64,000 nt of DNA from Mallotus nudiflorus (lineage: Eukaryota; Streptophyta; Magnoliopsida; Malpighiales; Euphorbiaceae): positions 2,700,501-2,764,500 of the forward strand of contig CANTUR010000383.1 of the NCBI GenBank assembly GCA_947683625.1. The letters are read 5' to 3'. A program made the position numbers and the translations under genes. Shown here one piece after another: positions 22,192-33,438 of the stretch. A model generated the notes under the pieces. The model did not search any database, was not told the origin of the DNA, and worked only from the letters and a program-made list of their open reading frames with translations. The stretch's first letter is position 1. Every line of letters starts with the position of its first letter.

Positions 22192-23902
22192 TTATAAGTC
22201 AATTATGTGACATGGAAAATAAGGTCACTTTCTATCCTAAAAATTACTTTGTTAGTAGTCTTGATGAAGATAAAGTAATTTTTAATGGTGAAAGATTTGA
22301 TAATGTTTATGTTATTGATTTGAATAAAATTAATAACAAAGATATTAAATGCTTAATGTCTATTTCCCATGACATATGGACATGACATAGAAGGTTAGCA
22401 CATGCAAATTTTAAGCTATTGAATGATCTTTGTAAACATGAACTTGTGATTGGTTTACCTAAGCTTGATTTCAATAAGGATAAACCTTATGATGCTTATT
22501 AAAAGGGAAAATAATCCAAGTCTTCATTTAAGCTAAAAAAGGTAGTGTCCACCTCTAGACCACTTAAACTTATATATATGAATTTGTTTGGAATAACTAG
22601 AGTTGCTAGACTTGGTGTAATGCACTATGCATACGTATTGGTTGATGACTACTCTAGATTTACTTAGGTGTGTTTTCTTGCTTATAAAAATAATGCTTTT
22701 AAAGCTTTTGAAAATTTTACTAAAAGAGTTCAAAAAGAAAAAGAATTTTGTATTTGATTAATTGGAAGTGATCACGAAATTGAATTTGAAAATAAAATTT
22801 TCAAAACCTTTTGTAATGAAAATGTTATTTCATATACATTTTCATCTCCTAGAACTTTTTAACAAAATGGGGTAGTTGAAAAGAAAAATAGAACTCTTTT
22901 GGAAATGGCTATAACGATGCTTCATGAGTATAATTTGTCTCTATACTTTGGGATGGAAGCCGTTAACACGTCCTATTATATTTCAAATAGAGTTTTCAAC
23001 AGATTAATTTTAAATAAAACTTCTTATGTGCTATGGAATAATTTAAAATCTAAATCTCATATCTAAGAGTATTTAGATGCAAGTGCTTTATATTGAATAT
23101 TGAGGATAATCTTAGAAAATTTAACTCTAAAGCTGATAAAAGAATTTTCCTAGGATATTCCACTTCTAGCAAAGCATATAGAGTATTTAATAAAAGAACT
23201 TTAGTAGTTAAAGAATCAATGCATGTTATTTTTGATGAATCAAACTCACTTGATCCTAGAAAGGATGTTTGTAGTATTGATGATCTTGTAGGTGAAAATG
23301 AGATTATGGATACTGAAGAAGAAAATGCTAGTAAGCCTTTGGAACTTAAAAGTCCAAGCAAGGAGGATAATGAGCATATATCTCAACCTACCTTGAAGGA
23401 TGAACTTCTAAAGGATTAGAAATTCAAGAAAGCTTATCCTCAAAACCTCATTATAGGTAACACTAAAAAAGGGGTGAGTACTAGATCTAAACTTAAGTCT
23501 ATTGTTAATCTAGCCTTCATTTCTCAAATTGAACCTAAAAATATTGAGGATGCTTTAATTGATAAATTTTTGGTCCTTGATATGCAAAAAGAGTTAAATT
23601 AATTTAAGAGAAATAAGGTTTGGACCTTAGTTCCTAGACCAAAATATCATCCTATTATAGGCACTACATGGGTGTTTAGAAATAAAATGAATGAATAAGG
23701 TATCATAACTAGGAACAAAGTTAGACTAGTTGCTAAAGGTTATAATCAAGAAGAAGACATTGATTATGATGAAACCTTTACCCTCGTTGTAAGGTTAGAA
23801 GCTATTAGAATGCTACTTGCATTTACATCATTCATGGATTTTAGAATTTATCAAATGGATGTTAAAAGTGCATTTTTAAATGGTTTTATTGGAGAGTAGG
23901 TG
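22192..23902 (+). pseudogene. Copia integrase and N-terminal half of reverse transcriptase
   Basis: Continues pol after solo LTR B. The GAG-pre-integrase block (about 22200-22530) is followed by the integrase core (VDDYSRFT near 22640; a VEKKNRTLLEMA block near 22880) and a C-terminal segment (LGYSTSSKAYRVFN near 23150). RT starts around 23600 (TWVFRNKMNE, then a VAKGYNQEE-type motif, then YQMDVKSAFLNGFI at about 23850-23890). At least eight stops or frame breaks are visible. Reading stops at 23902, where solo LTR C enters, and resumes at 26049. The two halves are in phase apart from a TAG that replaces a Glu codon at the junction. Confidence 0.82.
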
Positions 23903-26043
23903 TGTAGACGGCGAGGTTTAGTGTGCATCCAAGATTTTAGCAACCGCGTCACTTTTTGAGCTCAGGGCTCTAAAGGACACACTAACCATTGTCACAAAGA
24001 CATGGTGTGGAGATGAGGAGTCGCCACCCAGGGTAATAACTGGGACATATTGAAAAGGAGGTACTCGATTTCCTAAAAGAAAGCTAGCACCATAACCAAG
24101 AGATTCTGGATACGGAATACAAACTTTTTTCAGTCTTGTGTTCATTTATAATTACTTTATGAATTACTATCTTATCCCCTATTTACATACAATTTCATAT
24201 AAACCCAAAATAATAAACTCCAAGGCAAACTAGTCATGAAATATACAAGTAAATAATGCATTCAATAAATCACATAATCCTTAAGTTAGTCTATTATACA
24301 TGGATTTTAAATAAATGAGCTAAAGTCTACATGTTTTAAATTATAAGTGAACCTAAAGACCTAATTCCTTTTTATTTTAATTAAATGAACCTAAGTCTAC
24401 TAATTTTAATTCTAAAAGTGGGCCTAATTCTACATGTTATGAAGGTATTTAAATTAATAAGCTTAATTCTACATGTTTTAATTAAATAATGATCTTAAAT
24501 CTACAAATTATGAAAAAGGCTTAAATTAAGTGAGCTAAGTCTAAATTAATTAAATTAAATTAAGTAGGCCTATGTCTAATTAACTAAATGGGCCTAAAAG
24601 TATTTCTAACCTAAAATCTAATTAATTATGGACCTAAAAATATATTTTAATTAATTAAACCTAATTAATTATTACATGATATGGGCCAAAAATAAAGAAA
24701 TCAAAATCTACAATGGGCTTAAGGCCCAAAACACACAAAACTAATAAATACGCTCAAAAACAAATAAAAAACATAAAAAAAAATTAAATAAGATCAAATA
24801 AATAACTAAATTAATCCTTACTAAAATCCTAATTTTTATTAACTTGCAACCTAAATTAATATACTTCCCCCATTGATTTTAAATGATTACCAAATTGAAA
24901 CCTATTTTTACTAACCAATTTAATAAAAAATCATGCAACCACACACATAATTTTATTACTATTCCCACTAATTGGGGCTATTACATTAATTCATAAAATA
25001 ATTAATAAAAAATAAAAAATAAAATAAAAATAAAGAGAATAAAAATAAAAAATAAACTAAGTCTCTACGGGGTTTTATCCATAGTCTTCTATGAATTTTC
25101 AATAAAATTCATCTTTCTCATATGATCACCATGTGTTTTGCTCCATAATCACCATAAAAAAATTAATGAATAAATTATGATAAAATAAATAGAATAATAA
25201 ATAAAAAATAAAAAAATAAAAGAAGAAGAAGAATATGATATGCTTATGGATGATTAGGGTGCTCTTCAGATTTGTGATTCATCGTTGTTGATAAGTCTTC
25301 GAATCTTTTCTTTAAAAAAATTCTTCATGAGTCTTGAATTAATTGATGAATCAAAAGAATTTTTGATTAAAAATAAATAAAAGAAAAATAAAAACACAAT
25401 TTTCTTTCTCTCCTCTCCTCTTTTCTACGCCTTTCTCTCTATTTCTTTTCCCTTTTCACGCTCCTTTTTTTCCCTCCTCCTAGCCCCCCCCTTTTATAGT
25501 GGAATTAGGAAGCCTAACCCTAATCCTAATGTGATTCTCATTCCTAAAGTGTATTTAGGAATTTTGAACCAAATAGGGTTAAATTAATTAAGAAGTTTAA
25601 ACAAATTTAGGATTGAATTAATTAGAAAATTTAAACCACCTAAAATTAGAATAATTAAAAATAGAAAAACGGAAGAGTTTAATTTTGACTGGGATTGTGC
25701 AATTCCAATCGAAATTGTAAAATCCCGATCGGAATTATTGTAATTCCGATCGAAATTACATAATTCCGATCGAAATTACATAATTCCGATCGGAATTATG
25801 GAATTTCGACGCGCAAAATTATTTATTTATTTTTTTAACATTTAATTAAAAAAAAAGTCCCTGAAAAAATTTAAATTTTGCAATTAGGTCCTAAAAAGAA
25901 CTTTACGATTTAGTCCCCGAAAACATTAAATTCTTCCTTTAAAAGCCCTTAGAATTTTTTAAAGATTAAGTATCGAAGACATTTTCATCATTGGAGTCCT
26001 TTGCTGCATCCATAACATGTCATCCCGAAATTGGGTGTCTACA
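23903..26043 (-). mobile_element. Solo LTR of the Ogre/Tat-like family, copy C
   Basis: 2141 bp bounded by TGTAGACGG and GGGTGTCTACA, with TSD AGGTG (23898-23902 and 26044-26048). On the minus strand its start (TGTAGACACCCAATTTCGGG) and its end region match the start and end of the LTRs of the 34536-52748 element, so it is a solo LTR of that family in reverse orientation. A run of palindromic CCGATCGG-cored 20-bp units lies at about 25700-25800. A short ORF at 23918-24145 (minus) is part of the LTR and not a gene. Confidence 0.88.
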
Positions 26044-26048
26044 AGGTG

Positions 26049-27162
26049 TATGTTGAACAACCTCCTGGTTTTGAAAGCTTTGATTTTCTAAATCATGTGT
26101 TTAAACTTTCAAAAGTATTATATGGATTGAAACAAGCTCTAAGAGCTTGGTATGAAAGATTGAGTTACTTTTTACTAAAGAAAGGTTTCTCTAAAGAAAA
26201 GGTTGACACAACTCTTTTTATAAAGAAATCCAAACATGATTTATTAATTGTACAAATGAATGTTGATAATATTATTTTTAGTGCTACTAATCATTGCTTG
26301 TGTGAGTAATTTTCTAAGCTAATGTAAGGAGAATTTAAGATGAGTATGATGGGAGAACTAAAATTCTTTCTCAGATTACAAATCATGCAATGTAAAGATG
26401 AGATTTTCATCAATAAAACCAAATATGCAAGAGATATTCTTAGGAAGTTTAACATGGATGGAGCTAAGAAAAAAAAAAACTCCAATGAGAACCATAAATA
26501 AACTTAACAAGAATGAGAATGGTAAATCGCTTAATAAAAAGCAATTTAGAGGTATGATCGGATCCCTTCTTTATTTAACTACTAGTAGACCTAATATTAT
26601 GTTTGCTATTTACATATGTACTATATTTCAATCAAATCCTAGAGTGTCTCATTTGAATGTTGTCAAAAGAATTTTCAAATATCTTTATGGTACAATGCAT
26701 TTAAGACTTTGGTATCCTAGGAGCTCATCCTTTGACTTGATTAGTTATTCTGATGTGGACTTTGTTGGTAGTTTACTAGATAGAAAAAACACTTTTAAAA
26801 CTTGTCAATTTTTAGGAAAATGTTTAGTTTCATGTTTTAGTAAGAAATAAGTTTTGGTTACCTTGCCCACCATTGAAGCAGAATAAGTAGCGGTTAGTTA
26901 TTGTTGCTCACAATTTCTATGGCAAAAATAACAACTATTGGACTATGACATTGATATTAATCACATTCCAATTAAATGTGATAATAAAAGTATTATTAAC
27001 CTTAGTAAGAATCCCATTCAGTATTCTAGAAATAAGTATATTGACATTAGACATTATTTCTTGCATTATTATGTGCAAAATGGTGATATTTTTGTTGACT
27101 TTATTGATACTAATCATCAATTAACATACATCTTTACCAAGCCTTTTGTGAGGAAAGATTAA
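26049..27162 (+). pseudogene. Copia reverse transcriptase C-terminal half and RNase H
   Basis: RT resumes with the YVEQPPGF block and YGLKQA (about 26120). The active-site box reads NVDN near 26255-26270 in place of the expected YVDD, so the catalytic Asp pair is damaged. The RT tail (MGELKFFLRLQI) is followed by the copia RNase H region: GSLLYLTTSRPNIMFA near 26560-26600, DLISYSDVDFVGS near 26735, and a terminal IFTKPF block ending at 27162. Stops and frameshifts occur at about 26310, 26850 and 26935. Confidence 0.83.
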
Positions 27163-28067
27163 ATTTTATTAAGCATGAACATGGTATGATTGATGACTCG
27201 AGCTTGTCTTGAGGACTTGCTTAATCGCTTAATTGTTGGTTGGATTCATGTGTAATCATGCTTTTTAATAATGTTTAGTTTCTATTTATTTTTCATATTT
27301 GATACCATCATATAAATCCTTGCTTTGTCATGATTCATATATTCTTGGTTTATTTTTGGTTTCTAATGATCTATTATAATTATTTATTAATAAAATTTAT
27401 TTTTTATTTAAAAATTTTATTAAAAAATATTTGCTATTTAAATAATTAATTATTGAATTTTATTGATTATTTAAGTAAGCAAATTTATTTTATGAACATA
27501 ATCTATTGATTTCCCATTTGCATGATTTAATTTTAGTAATTATTTAAAATTAATTTTTTAACTTGATTTTGTTAATTTATGATGATATTTGTCAAGGTAT
27601 TTAATTTAGGTGCGATTGTTTTGTTTTGATGATTAATTTAGTGCAAAAGGACATATTTGTCACATTTTGAGGATGTAATTGCAATGATTTTGAAAGTTTA
27701 AGGGCCTTTTAGCTTTTTTCGTCATGAGCCATTGAACTCGTGATTGTTGCGGGTCGACCTATCTAGTGTTGCTCATGAGCAATGCTCACAATTGGATTTC
27801 TCATGAGCAGTGGTCTGACAGGCAATAAATCCCAATTCTATTGGGATTATAATTTTTTTTAACTCTTTCCTTCTCTAAAATGGTAACCTGCATTTTTTTA
27901 GTACTTTTAGGACTTTATTTGATTATTTTAGCCCTACTTCTTGCTTATATAAACCCCTCAAACTATTATTTTAATCCTCTCATCATTATCTTTGCACTTA
28001 AACTCCTTTCAAAATGAAAATTTTCTTCTTTAAAATTCTTCACTCTTAGCTCTTCCATCTCATCATC
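27163..28067 (+). promoter_or_regulatory. Spacer between pol and the extra ORF, with a TATA-type promoter
   Basis: About 900 bp of AT-rich sequence without pol homology. A clean TATATAAACCC lies near 27945, followed by a pyrimidine-rich leader and an ATG about 120 bp further on (28068). A CTCATGAGCA-containing stretch (27724-27810) resembles one in this element's own LTR (about 13120-13200 and 30805-30895). Together these suggest a separate transcription start for the extra ORF. Confidence 0.45.
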
Positions 28068-29307
28068 ATGGCTCCAAAGAAGAAGATTGCTCAAGAAGCC
28101 TATTCCTCCTCTAGAAGAGCTACCAAAGATCAACCTAAAAAGCAACCTCCTCTCTTCTACGCTTCAACTCAATTTCTAGAAAGGCTTGCCTAATTTAGGG
28201 AAAGGAAAATTATTTCCTCTAAATACATGTCTCAAGCTACTTTAGAGAAAATGAGTTGTTTCAATGAGGTTGGGACCTTGCTTGACAATGCGGGTTTGTA
28301 TGATTTTGCATTCAATACTTTTCCTACCTATCCTTTTTTAGTCCATGAATTTCTTGCTTCCTGTTGCTTGAGAACCCATCACTTCAATGCATAAAATCCT
28401 ATGAATAGCATGAGATTTAGATTGGGTGGGAGAGATAAATTCCTTACCTCTCAAGATTTTAATGGTATCTTTAATTATAGACATGGGGGTTTAGCTTCTC
28501 CTAATTCTTTTTAGCTTCCTAATCCTTTTTGGACTTAACATGCTAAACCTAATACAAAACCATTTGATGTGGGACACACAAAAGCATATGATTTTGCTTT
28601 TAAATCTCTTTGGATGTGCATTGGTTTAGTACCTACTATATTTATGCTAGGGGCTTAAGTATTGAAGCTATTTCCTTTGATGATCTTTTCCTTGTTAGAT
28701 TTCTTATTGAAGGCATAGATGTTGAACTAGGAAGATGGCTTTAATGGAGGTTTTGGTTAGCTAGTGATAGTGTTAGTGGTGCCTTATGTATAGGAGGTTT
28801 TATCACTAAAATTGCTCATCACTTTATGATCAATTTAACCAACATCCCTTCCATTCTTCTATCTTTTCTTGATGATAACCTCTTGAGAAACACTAAATTG
28901 TTAGAAATTCTTGGGTTTGGAAAAATGAAGTAGGAGATGAAGATGTTGATGAGGAGCTAGCATAAGACTTAGAAGATATTGAGCACATAGGTGCCCTTGG
29001 ACTTGAAGGTGTCTAAATTGAAGAAGAAATCCCTCAAGAGCATGCTCCTCCTCAATCTCAAAGAAAAAGAGCAAGTGGACCTTCCACTTCTCGAAGTGTT
29101 GATGATGAACCTGCTTGAGTTGGTGAATTTTTTGATCATCTATCCATTATTGAATCCAACTTCAATAATAGGTTTGATCAAATGGATACAAGACTTGATC
29201 ATTTTGAGAATAGGATGGATCATATGGAGTATGATATTCATTAATTGTATGCTTATCACAACATACAATGCAATTGGACTCTTCCGCCTCCACCTCTTCC
29301 TCTATAA
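28068..29307 (+). pseudogene. Extra ORF downstream of copia pol (env-position ORF, plant-transposon-protein-like)
   Basis: Translation from ATG 28068 gives about 410 codons with one net frameshift (about 28640-28660) and roughly ten in-frame stops. It begins MAPKKKIAQEAYSSSRRAT (basic, NLS-like). Next come blocks such as YMSQATLEKM, FLVHEFLASC, RLGGRDKFLTSQDFNGIFNY and ISFDDLFLVRFLIEGIDVE. The C-terminus is predicted helical (FNNRFDQMDTRLDHFENRM) with a Pro-rich tail. The layout resembles the 'putative plant transposon protein' ORFs found in gypsy and copia elements. SIRE-lineage elements often have an additional ORF in this position, sometimes called env-like. I see no signal peptide and no convincing transmembrane helix, so an envelope role is not supported. 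The sister copia at 53865-59858 lacks this ORF. Confidence 0.65.
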
Positions 29308-30569
29308 AACTAGATTTTTTTTCTTTCATCAAGTTTATGTTTGGTTTATTTTTTTTTAGTTTTTTTAAGCCTTAAGATGCTAGTCTATGTTTTGTGTTTT
29401 TCTTTTTATAATTGATATTTTAATATCATTATAACTCCATCCTTTTCTTTAATGCATTTTATCCTTTTTAAATTTTCTTTTGCATTTTAACAAAGGGGGA
29501 GAAATAATTAAGGTTTGCATGTGTATTTACTTAATTTCTTTTAGGAGAGAAAATTCTTTTTACTAAAGATGTGTTTATGTTAGTGACATCACTATATGAG
29601 AGTATGTCCTTGATATCAGTTTTTTTAATCCAAATCTTATTCTATTTTACTATTTTTCAATGGGGGAGAAAATTGTTTAATTTTTTTTCCATAATTTTGT
29701 TCAAGCATGCATATTAACATGTAAGTGTGGCTAGTTTTATCCTTATGATAGAAAGCCTTATTTTGCTTACTTTGTTTATGTATGACATAAATTTTATAAA
29801 GATTTGGTGCATCTTTATTTCATTATTTTGGTTCATGATCTTTTATTCCCTCTAAAATTTTTGGTTCCTTAGGTTTATTTCATTTTATATCTCTCTCTTT
29901 TCTTTTATCTTTGATAAAGAGGGAGAAGAAGCTATATAGTGTTTGTGATATGTAAAGTGCCACATGATCATGTATGTTAGCTAGCTAAGCTCTATATGAT
30001 CGTATGATAGTTAAGTTTATTAAGTTTCAATTTAGTGTTATATGTACTATTTTTGTGATGCATTCTAGTAGCACTACATGCATATATATTTGAAATTATT
30101 TCCTTCATAGTGCCTAACATTTTTTCAAAATGAACATGTTATCATATTTTTAACACATTTATCATGTTAGGCCATATTTATTTTTATTCCTCATGTTAAT
30201 TTTATGTTTTTTTTTTAACGAAAGGGGGAATAGAATATTAAATTTACATTTTTTATCATGTCAAAAAATGAGGAGACATAAAGAAATATATTTGTTAAAG
30301 AGATAAATATTTTTTATTTCAATTGGTATCTTTTCAAAAATGATCTCCTTTATGATTATTTGGTATTTTTTTATATGCTTTAATTTAATTATTTTTCCAT
30401 TCATGCATATCATAAGGGGGGGCAAAATATTTTTATATATTGCATCTATTTAATTTGAAAAGGAAATCTATTTTATATAACACATATTTATTCATGTTAA
30501 TTATTTGGCAATCACACTCAATTTATTTATTTTTATTAAATTGGTTGTCAAAGCCAAAAAGTAGGAGAT
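29308..30569 (+). other. Copia 3' non-coding region with repeated polypurine tracts
   Basis: T-rich sequence interrupted by purine tracts: CAAAGGGGGAGAA (29491), TGGGGGAGAA (29661), AAGAGGGAGAAGAAG (about 29917), AAAGGGGGAA (about 30221), AAGGGGGGGCAAAA (about 30413) and the terminal AAGTAGGAGAT directly before the 3' LTR at 30570. The last one is the presumed plus-strand primer. The inverted sister copy has three related tracts. Confidence 0.7.
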
Positions 30570-31630
30570 TGTTGACCATTTGCATGATCAAAATTCTAAT
30601 TTTGGACTTTGAAAAACATTTTAGACTCTAATAATTTCATTTAAGTGTGTAGGAAGTTATTTATATCAAAATAATTAGTTCAAGTATGGAAATATGAAAT
30701 ACTATCATTATACTATATTTCGGTGAAGTAGAATATCCAATCTTATACCTAAAGTATTTGGAGCTTTTATGTGTCAAAAGAGCCATTTTTGGACTTACAG
30801 GTGTCTCCTCATGAGTGTCTCACAAGAAGAAGCTTAGTGAGAGCAAAATTGAGCATAGGGATAGTGCCGATCAAGAGCACTGTTCACTCATGAAGGCAGT
30901 CCTGACAACTCCAAACAGTCATTTTTGAATGCAACAATTGGTATTTTCGCTTCTCACAAGTCAGAACTTGCTCCTCACGATCGTGAGTGGTTCTTTGACA
31001 GAAATAAGTCTAAATTAATTCAAAAACCAATTATAGATGTTGGAGACATATTGGATACATGAAACAACCATATCTTTAAGTGTTTATCTATATAAACACT
31101 CCATAGATTTCAGTTGAATTTTTTAAGAAACTTGTTTAACATTCATTCTCTCTTAAGCATTCAATTAAGATCTTAAATTCTCTCTTAATTTTTTTTTGTA
31201 TTTGTGTAACTCTTGTGAAAGTTAGTGAGTGTTATAATAGGAATTCTTATTCTTATATTTTTTAGGATTAAGAGAATAGAAAATGACATTCTATTTTAAA
31301 AGTAATTGGTTTAAGAGTTGTCCATTGAAACACTTGGCATTTGGTTTTTGAGTGAGCCTTGAAAAATCATGTTGTAAGGTTGTAAAAGTAAGCCATAATA
31401 CTCTTGTGTAATCTCAGTCTTGTGAATAAGATTGTGGGTGATTGAAAATCCTAACTTGGGGATAAGTTAGGTGGAGACGTAAGATTATTGTTGAATCCAA
31501 ACTCCTTAAATCATTATGTTCTTCATTCTTCCTTTTCAACATTTTTTCAATTCTTGTTTAAGTCCTTAAAATCATTTTTATTTTTCTAAAACCCTTATTA
31601 GCCTTATTCACCCCCTCTAAGGCATTTTCA
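30570..31630 (+). repeat. 3' LTR of the first copia element
   Basis: 1061 bp, TGTTGACC to TTTTCA, followed by TSD GTCTT. The TATA-like TCTATATAAACAC is near 31087. It has a single copy of the 167-bp segment duplicated in the 5' LTR. Confidence 0.92.
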
Positions 31631-31635
31631 GTCTT

Positions 31636-32870
31636 AGCACCCATCATTTCCATAGGACCCATTAGCTGTTTCAAGGGCAGCTTGAGAGTTGGATTATCAG
31701 TGCTCGACCTTGCCCTTTTAGCTCTAGCGACAACAGCTTCATATGATATAACACTTTTGTCTGCTTTCAGAAAATCTTCCATTTCTAGCTTAGACATCTC
31801 CTTATCCTTTAAAGATGCACCGCCCCTTGCCTTTGTAAGCTTAGGTGAGATATTGGTGTTAGGATCAATGAACTTGTCCTTCTTATTCAAATTTCTTTCA
31901 CCACCAAGACTAAACTTTTTAAAGTTTGACAACTTTTCTTCCTAAAGTCTTCCTTTTTTGACTTGGGCATTGATGTCACAAAAATTTTCTATCATCCTTC
32001 TTCTATGTTACAGTTGGTTTCACATGTTCACCTACGATTTCAGAAGATAGGCTTGTTTAAGCCTATATCCCACCTTATCATTTTAATAGGGATTTTCACC
32101 TAATTTTGGCCTCCTCACCGGTGTAGCTTTGAGCTAGGGGTCATAGTCGAGATTATAATTTACTATATTTGTTTGCTATTCCATAGTAGTTACATTATAA
32201 CAATTCCCAGTCATATGATTAAATAGACCACAAAGAGAACAAATAAAGGGAAGTTTCTCATATTGTATGAACACATGCTGCTCCTTTTCTTCTCTTCGAT
32301 TAATAAATTCCTCAGGGAGAGGGTTGCATAAATCGACTTTAACTTGCATCCTTAAAATTGGTTCCTAATCATCATCCACATAAACTGCATTCTTAAAGGA
32401 AGCTAAACTAGCAAAAACATTATTGCAATTACCTTTACATTTTCCTTAGACATTTAAGCTAATGGATGCCCATCGATATGCACCTAGAAGTTTTCATGGT
32501 TGAATTCCAGCTCCTTTTTTATAAGGTTAAGCTCCTATTCTTTCAATACTAAGAGATTTCAATTAATTGCCCATGGCCTACTTCTCTTCACCCTCTCTTT
32601 TTCTTGCTCAGTTTTTAATTTGAAAAGAAGAATGTTGTTTCTGCTAAGCTCCTTAACTTGGACCGGGTTTGGGGTCATCCAAATTTGTGAGATGACTTAT
32701 GATACTAATGTTGCAGAGAATTTTTTGGTTGAGAGTATTTTCCCAACTAGTGTTTCCTTTTATTGATTGAGCACTTTCTTTGGTGCGTTGGTGAGTTCTA
32801 ATGACATAATGTATTTTGTAGAGCTAGAAGAGCTCAAATGTCTGTTTGATCTTGTGCCATCCATTTGCAT
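31636..32870 (-). pseudogene. DUF4283 / zf-CCHC_4 protein (LINE ORF1-type), main part
   Basis: Reading on the minus strand from an ATG at 32870. An N-terminal Ser-rich segment leads into a DUF4283 domain (LVGKILSTKKFSATLV; later RPWAIN and a VHIDG region), then a zinc knuckle CSLCGLFNHMTGNC (plus-strand region about 32200-32235) preceded by QYEKLPFI, as in plant LINE ORF1 proteins. The C-terminal part is Lys/Ser-rich and low complexity. Several in-frame stops (for example near 32765 and 32560) show it is dead. Known for the family: nucleic-acid-binding ORF1p of plant L1-type LINEs, and related domesticated proteins. The frame is interrupted at 31635 by the copia insertion and resumes at 12883 in phase, which supports both the ORF call and the insertion boundaries. 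Confidence 0.75.
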
Positions 32871-33047
32871 TATTACTATAGAGAGATTGAAATAAGAGAG
32901 TGGTTGTAGAGACTAAGACTTGTTATTAAACTACTAACTATCTCTTTAGGATTTAAGAAAATATAGAAAGAACTCACTACCCTCTCATAGAGAGAGACTT
33001 TATTAACAAACTTTGCATTTGTCCTTTTTCCACTTGAGTTAACTACC

Positions 33048-33438
33048 TTAATCTTGGAATTGAGGAATTATATTAGGTGAGTGATGGACACGTACCCTGA
33101 ATGTTTTATATTTGATATTGAAGATTGGCACATGCTTTAATAATTTTATGCTAACAATTACATACTACTCATAGTATAACAATTATATAAGACTAACAAT
33201 GTATATGTGCCTTAAAAAGCATACTTGAAGAACATATACACTAAACTCCTCATTATTGTTAATTAAAAAAAATTTAGAAATCTCTCATAAAATCAAGATA
33301 ACAAATAAAATAAGAATATTTTTTTTGGTTTGAACCAGTGGTATTTAGAGTTTATTAGACTCTGATTAATCTAGTTTAATTTGGACATGTCCATAAATAA
33401 AACAACAACTTAGATTTTCATTAGAGCTTATTAGACTC
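33048..33438. other. AT-rich spacer
   Basis: No ORF, RNA gene or transposon end recognised. A phrase GATTAATCTAGTTTAATTTGG near 33361 partly repeats at 34005-34025, where the short retroelement has separated related sequence. Confidence 0.5.

Larger units (their letters stand above)
12884..31630 (+). mobile_element. Ty1/copia retrotransposon, SIRE/Maximus-type, degenerate, with three nested solo LTRs
   Basis: The element is bounded by LTRs (12884-14116 and 30570-31630) and flanked by a perfect 5-bp target duplication GTCTT (12879-12883 and 31631-31635). Order on the plus strand: LTR, primer-binding site, gag, protease, integrase, RT, RNase H, an extra ORF, a polypurine-rich 3' region, LTR. 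Solo LTRs at 14414-17656, 18941-22186 and 23903-26043 split gag, protease/integrase and RT. SIRE lineage is inferred from RT wording (a YVEQPPGFE stretch, YGLKQA) and from the long 3' region with an extra ORF. By eye the two LTRs differ at roughly 10% over their first ~180 bp. All ORFs are broken. Confidence 0.93.
12385..33035 (-). mobile_element. ORF1-only LINE-like retroelement (outer host of the copia nest)
   Basis: On the minus strand this element runs from about 33035 (5') to a poly(A) end, visible as a T run at 12385-12393. Flanking 12-bp repeats GAGTCAACTACC (12373-12384) and GAGTTAACTACC (33036-33047), with one mismatch, look like a target-site duplication. Without the copia insertion it is about 1.9 kb. 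It carries a degenerate DUF4283/zinc-knuckle ORF but no endonuclease or reverse transcriptase. It could be an internally deleted LINE or an ORF1 transcript mobilised in trans. Confidence 0.65.

Noticed and set aside
23918..24145. 75-codon minus-strand ORF
   Set aside because: Lies in the conserved R-U5-like part of the LTR and recurs in LTR copies; no protein family match recognised.
23903..26043. Inverted ends TGTAGAC/GTCTACA read as a DNA transposon
   Set aside because: The 5-bp TSD, TG/CA ends and match to the LTRs of the 34536-52748 element show a solo LTR.
28068..29307. Envelope glycoprotein gene
   Set aside because: No signal peptide, transmembrane helix or furin-like site visible. 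Only the position is env-like.
31558..31635. Minus-strand ORF running from the copia 3' LTR into the DUF4283 region
   Set aside because: It crosses the LTR/TSD border at 31630-31635. The LTR part is accidental read-through.
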